Assembly (NCBI GenBank): GCA_028565635.1
Contig: JAOXYB010017719.1
Span: 1 to 18,595 of the forward strand
Direction: 5' to 3'
DNA: 18,595 nt
Origin: Phoronis ovalis
Lineage: Eukaryota > Phoronida > Phoronidae
Under the pieces are notes generated by a model, which did no database searches, had not been told where the DNA came from, and saw only the letters and a list, made by a program, of their open reading frames with translations. The translations under genes and the position numbers were made by a program. Shown here piece by piece: positions 15,991 to 18,595 of the stretch. The stretch's first letter is position 1. Each line of letters starts with the position of its first letter.

Positions 15991-18041
15991 AGTCTTTTTC
16001 CGTAACACCGGTTGAAAATTCTGAGGAGAAAACTTACGTGTCCTTCCCGGTAGGGCCGTTCTTGTTATTCTGTACCCCATTATAATATAGTTGTTGTTTT
16101 ATTAAAGCGCAACTGTTGATGCATGTACCTGTGTATTAATACATTTTGCTTTGAGAAAAGAGTCAGTTCTTGACGTTTTAACATTGATTCTAGATTTAAT
16201 TATAATCTATTCCTTCTGCTTTTCTCGGTTTGTATTAGCTCTTAAAAAACGATAAAATCAGTTTGCTTATTTTGTGCTCATTTAAAATTACATCCACTTT
16301 GAAATAGAGTAATCAACATTGCCAACCACATAGAAAACATGACAAAATAAGTGAAAATGAAGACTAATGCACTGGGGTACTTGAAGTAACCAAGCTTCGT
16401 ATCGATTGTTTCGTGCCATACATGTAACATACTTGTTACCGCTCAAGCAATTTCTAGATATAGTGAAACGGGTGGAGAATGATGGCTACCAAAAGAAGGA
16501 AAATCTTTAAATACAGACATACAACAAAGCAAGCAAGCAAAATATATTTTTCGGATAGCCGTGAAATAATTATGAACACAGATGTATCGCTTGCATTACA
16601 GCTCTGGTTATAATATCTTTCTCCGTGAATAAACTTTCAAATACTGAACATTTTAAATAACCTAAAAAAATTTTTTTTTTAAAATAAAATGATTAAAAGT
16701 GAAAACAGTTCAAATAATTAAAAAAAAAAGAAATACTTTATCACACACAAGGATATAGAAAGTACATGTAAAACAAGACACGATGTTACTTATATGAAAA
16801 CGGCATGGTGTATACATAAAGAATTGAAAAATATTTTCTTACCATTCGAAACTGTCAATATTAGACTGAACTGATTTAACACGTTATGATAAACATTACG
16901 CGTCCAAAATTACTTTTGCGTATGCATGTATTATGTACATTACGTACATAAGGTACGCCGTATAATACCTTGACTGGATGTGAATTAAATTTGAAAGGAA
17001 GTGCATTAATCTAGCTTAAAGATATCACCTTTTAAAATAACGCGGATAGTAGATACACTGCATTGAAAGTCCGACGAATGTTTTCACTTCGTATCTCTTC
17101 TCACGCCAGATAACACTGATAACAAAACAGTATATTCCGAAAAGATGTTTGAATCAATATTTCAAACATTTTTTTGACAATGTTCTCTTACGTTTACTGA
17201 GACGTGTAATTTATTTTCAGTATCCTTTGAGTGTCGTACGGCCCTATTATATCTTGATGTGTAATAAATACATACGTAGACATAAGAGGTTAAATTTCAA
17301 TAAGTATAAAAATATAAAGATGCTACATAATTTTCAGTGACCAACATACCGATTATTAGAAATAACTAGGTGATATAAACAAATTCTGACAGATTTCTAA
17401 ATGTTTAAATCTTGTGTTGTATTCAGGAGTATAAAGTCACTAAAATACCACGACTGTATATAATATAATTATAAGTAAAAAAGGCATTAAACTCATTCGA
17501 GGGTAACGCACAAAGCATAAACAATTAAACAGTAGACGTAAGTAAGCCGCAAATGTATATAGAAGAGATTAATGTAGGTATATTTATGAATAATGTGCCT
17601 GATGACCTTTGAAACGAGTTATGTTGTTCACATGTTTACAATAGCTGCATGCGTGACTGTCATATAAAATGTAATTTTTTATAAAGTCATAAAAAGCATT
17701 TTCTTAAAATTAGTACAGCATTGCTCTACAGCCACTTGCTTTCGATATAATTATTTTGATTAGACTTCGATCCAAACATTGGAACTGTAACATTTTTGAT
17801 CAATGCTATCGATATCCCCAGTATTGTATTTAAAAAAAAAGGTTATTTATCATGTTTTCCATAGCCTAATCTAATCCTATATCTAAGCATGACACGGATG
17901 TCTTGCCACATCTAAATTTACTTGGCCAGCAGTATTATCACGGTTTTGTAATTATAATTTTAAATAACTAAATTTAATTAAAATTATGAATGCTCTAATT
18001 AAAAAAGATATTAGAATAAAAACAAACCAATATTGGAAATA
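15991..18041. other. About 2 kb AT-rich intergenic DNA
   Basis: No exon-like coding segment with splice sites and a known domain is seen on either strand. It holds poly(A)/poly(T) runs near 16665-16735, an inverted repeat TATGTAC/GTACATA at 16932-16950, and a small GCAA run near 16526. An open frame at 17149-17340 is not convincing. Confidence 0.55.
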
Positions 18042-18436
18042 CGTGGTCTTCCCCTGGCGTCCTACGTTTTGGAATAAGGACGTTTTTTTACTTTCATTAT
18101 ATTTCATATTGTCATGAATAATATAAGTTAAAGTAATATTAAATTAAATGTATAACAGAGACATGATATTTATATTATGGAGTTTCTATAAATGTCTACC
18201 ATCACGAGTGAATTTGGTATCACACACTGTTAATTAAGCTTAATAAACCTAATGGTCCTTTTATATAAAGGCCAAAACATTTACCAAAACGATGAATTAA
18301 CCAAGACGACCAAATTAACCAGGACCATATTTTGATTTGACTCTATCTTGCATACACTTTGCAACCTCCAAATGCAACAGACCATGAACATATTTTTTCC
18401 TGAAGCCGATTTTCTCAAAAACAAGGTTACAATATG
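18042..18436 (+). repeat. 395-bp dispersed repeat, copy B
   Basis: Same unit and orientation as 1997-2391; both copies span 395 bases. Similarity stops sharply at GTTACAATATG (18436), after which the two loci diverge. Likely a fragment or short non-autonomous member of a transposable-element family; class unknown. Confidence 0.92.
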
Positions 18437-18595
18437 CCAGAATGTTTAGTGTTAACTGGTATGGATTCTACTCGACTGACTTCTGATTACCAGCCAATTA
18501 CAGCTCTATTCATAATAATCCCATTACCAGTGATTACACTCCCAGATAAAATCACACTCAATTAGCCTTCACAGGTTAATCCCAGGGAACTATTT
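18437..18595. other. Non-coding end of window
   Basis: Less AT-rich than its surroundings, with CCATTACCAG and CCAGCCAATTACA stretches. It may belong to another repeat, but no second copy is present to prove it. Confidence 0.4.

Noticed and set aside
15751-16005. 84-codon frame downstream of the protease
   Set aside because: Made of the degenerate tandem repeat; no homology or splice context.
17149-17340. 63-codon frame near the 3' end
   Set aside because: AT-driven composition, no domain and no neighbouring exon signals.

Overview
The window is eukaryotic, AT-rich and intron-rich animal DNA. Short exons with GT-AG borders (one GC-AG) carry recognisable metazoan domains, separated by introns full of microsatellites and degenerate repeats. 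The style (ninjurin, a multidomain transmembrane S1 protease, heavy short-repeat content) fits a lophotrochozoan, perhaps a bivalve mollusc. That assignment is inference; nothing here fixes the species.

Layout, all on the + strand. Positions 1-138 are an intronic 24-bp tandem repeat in which most copies contain TACTAAC. Positions 175-944 hold the last two coding exons of a ninjurin-family membrane protein, with a likely poly(A) signal at 1345. A TATA-type promoter candidate with an ATG-free leader exon follows at once (1382-1514). Positions 1521-6664 hold no convincing coding exon, but contain one copy of a 395-bp dispersed repeat (1997-2391), a cluster of GGTCA half-sites (about 2613-2655) and a second promoter/leader candidate (5486-5596).

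Positions 6666-15448 are a complete 12-exon gene. Joined in phase, the exons give 2,337 coding bases, that is 778 residues and a stop. The product is a type II transmembrane serine protease: cytoplasmic tail, one membrane segment, Ser/Asp-rich stalk, LDLa, MAM, three LDLa modules and a C-terminal chymotrypsin-fold (S1) protease with His565, Asp627 and Ser725. It is enteropeptidase-like in style but lacks SEA, CUB and SRCR modules. The predicted activation bond follows Tyr524 rather than Arg/Lys, and the specificity position (chymotrypsin 189) is Gly, so it is probably chymotrypsin- or elastase-like and might activate itself.

Positions 15449-18595 hold a likely poly(A) signal, a degenerate tandem repeat of about 125-155 bp, low-complexity DNA and a second copy of the 395-bp repeat (18042-18436). 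The two copies bracket the protease gene in the same orientation.

The main points of interest are the Tyr-P1/Gly189 pairing, a duplicated LDLa exon with its flanking intron plus a third decayed copy, a GC-AG intron in the protease domain, and the TACTAAC minisatellite before a ninjurin exon. No CRISPR array, tRNA, rRNA, viral gene or bacterial-type operon was seen.
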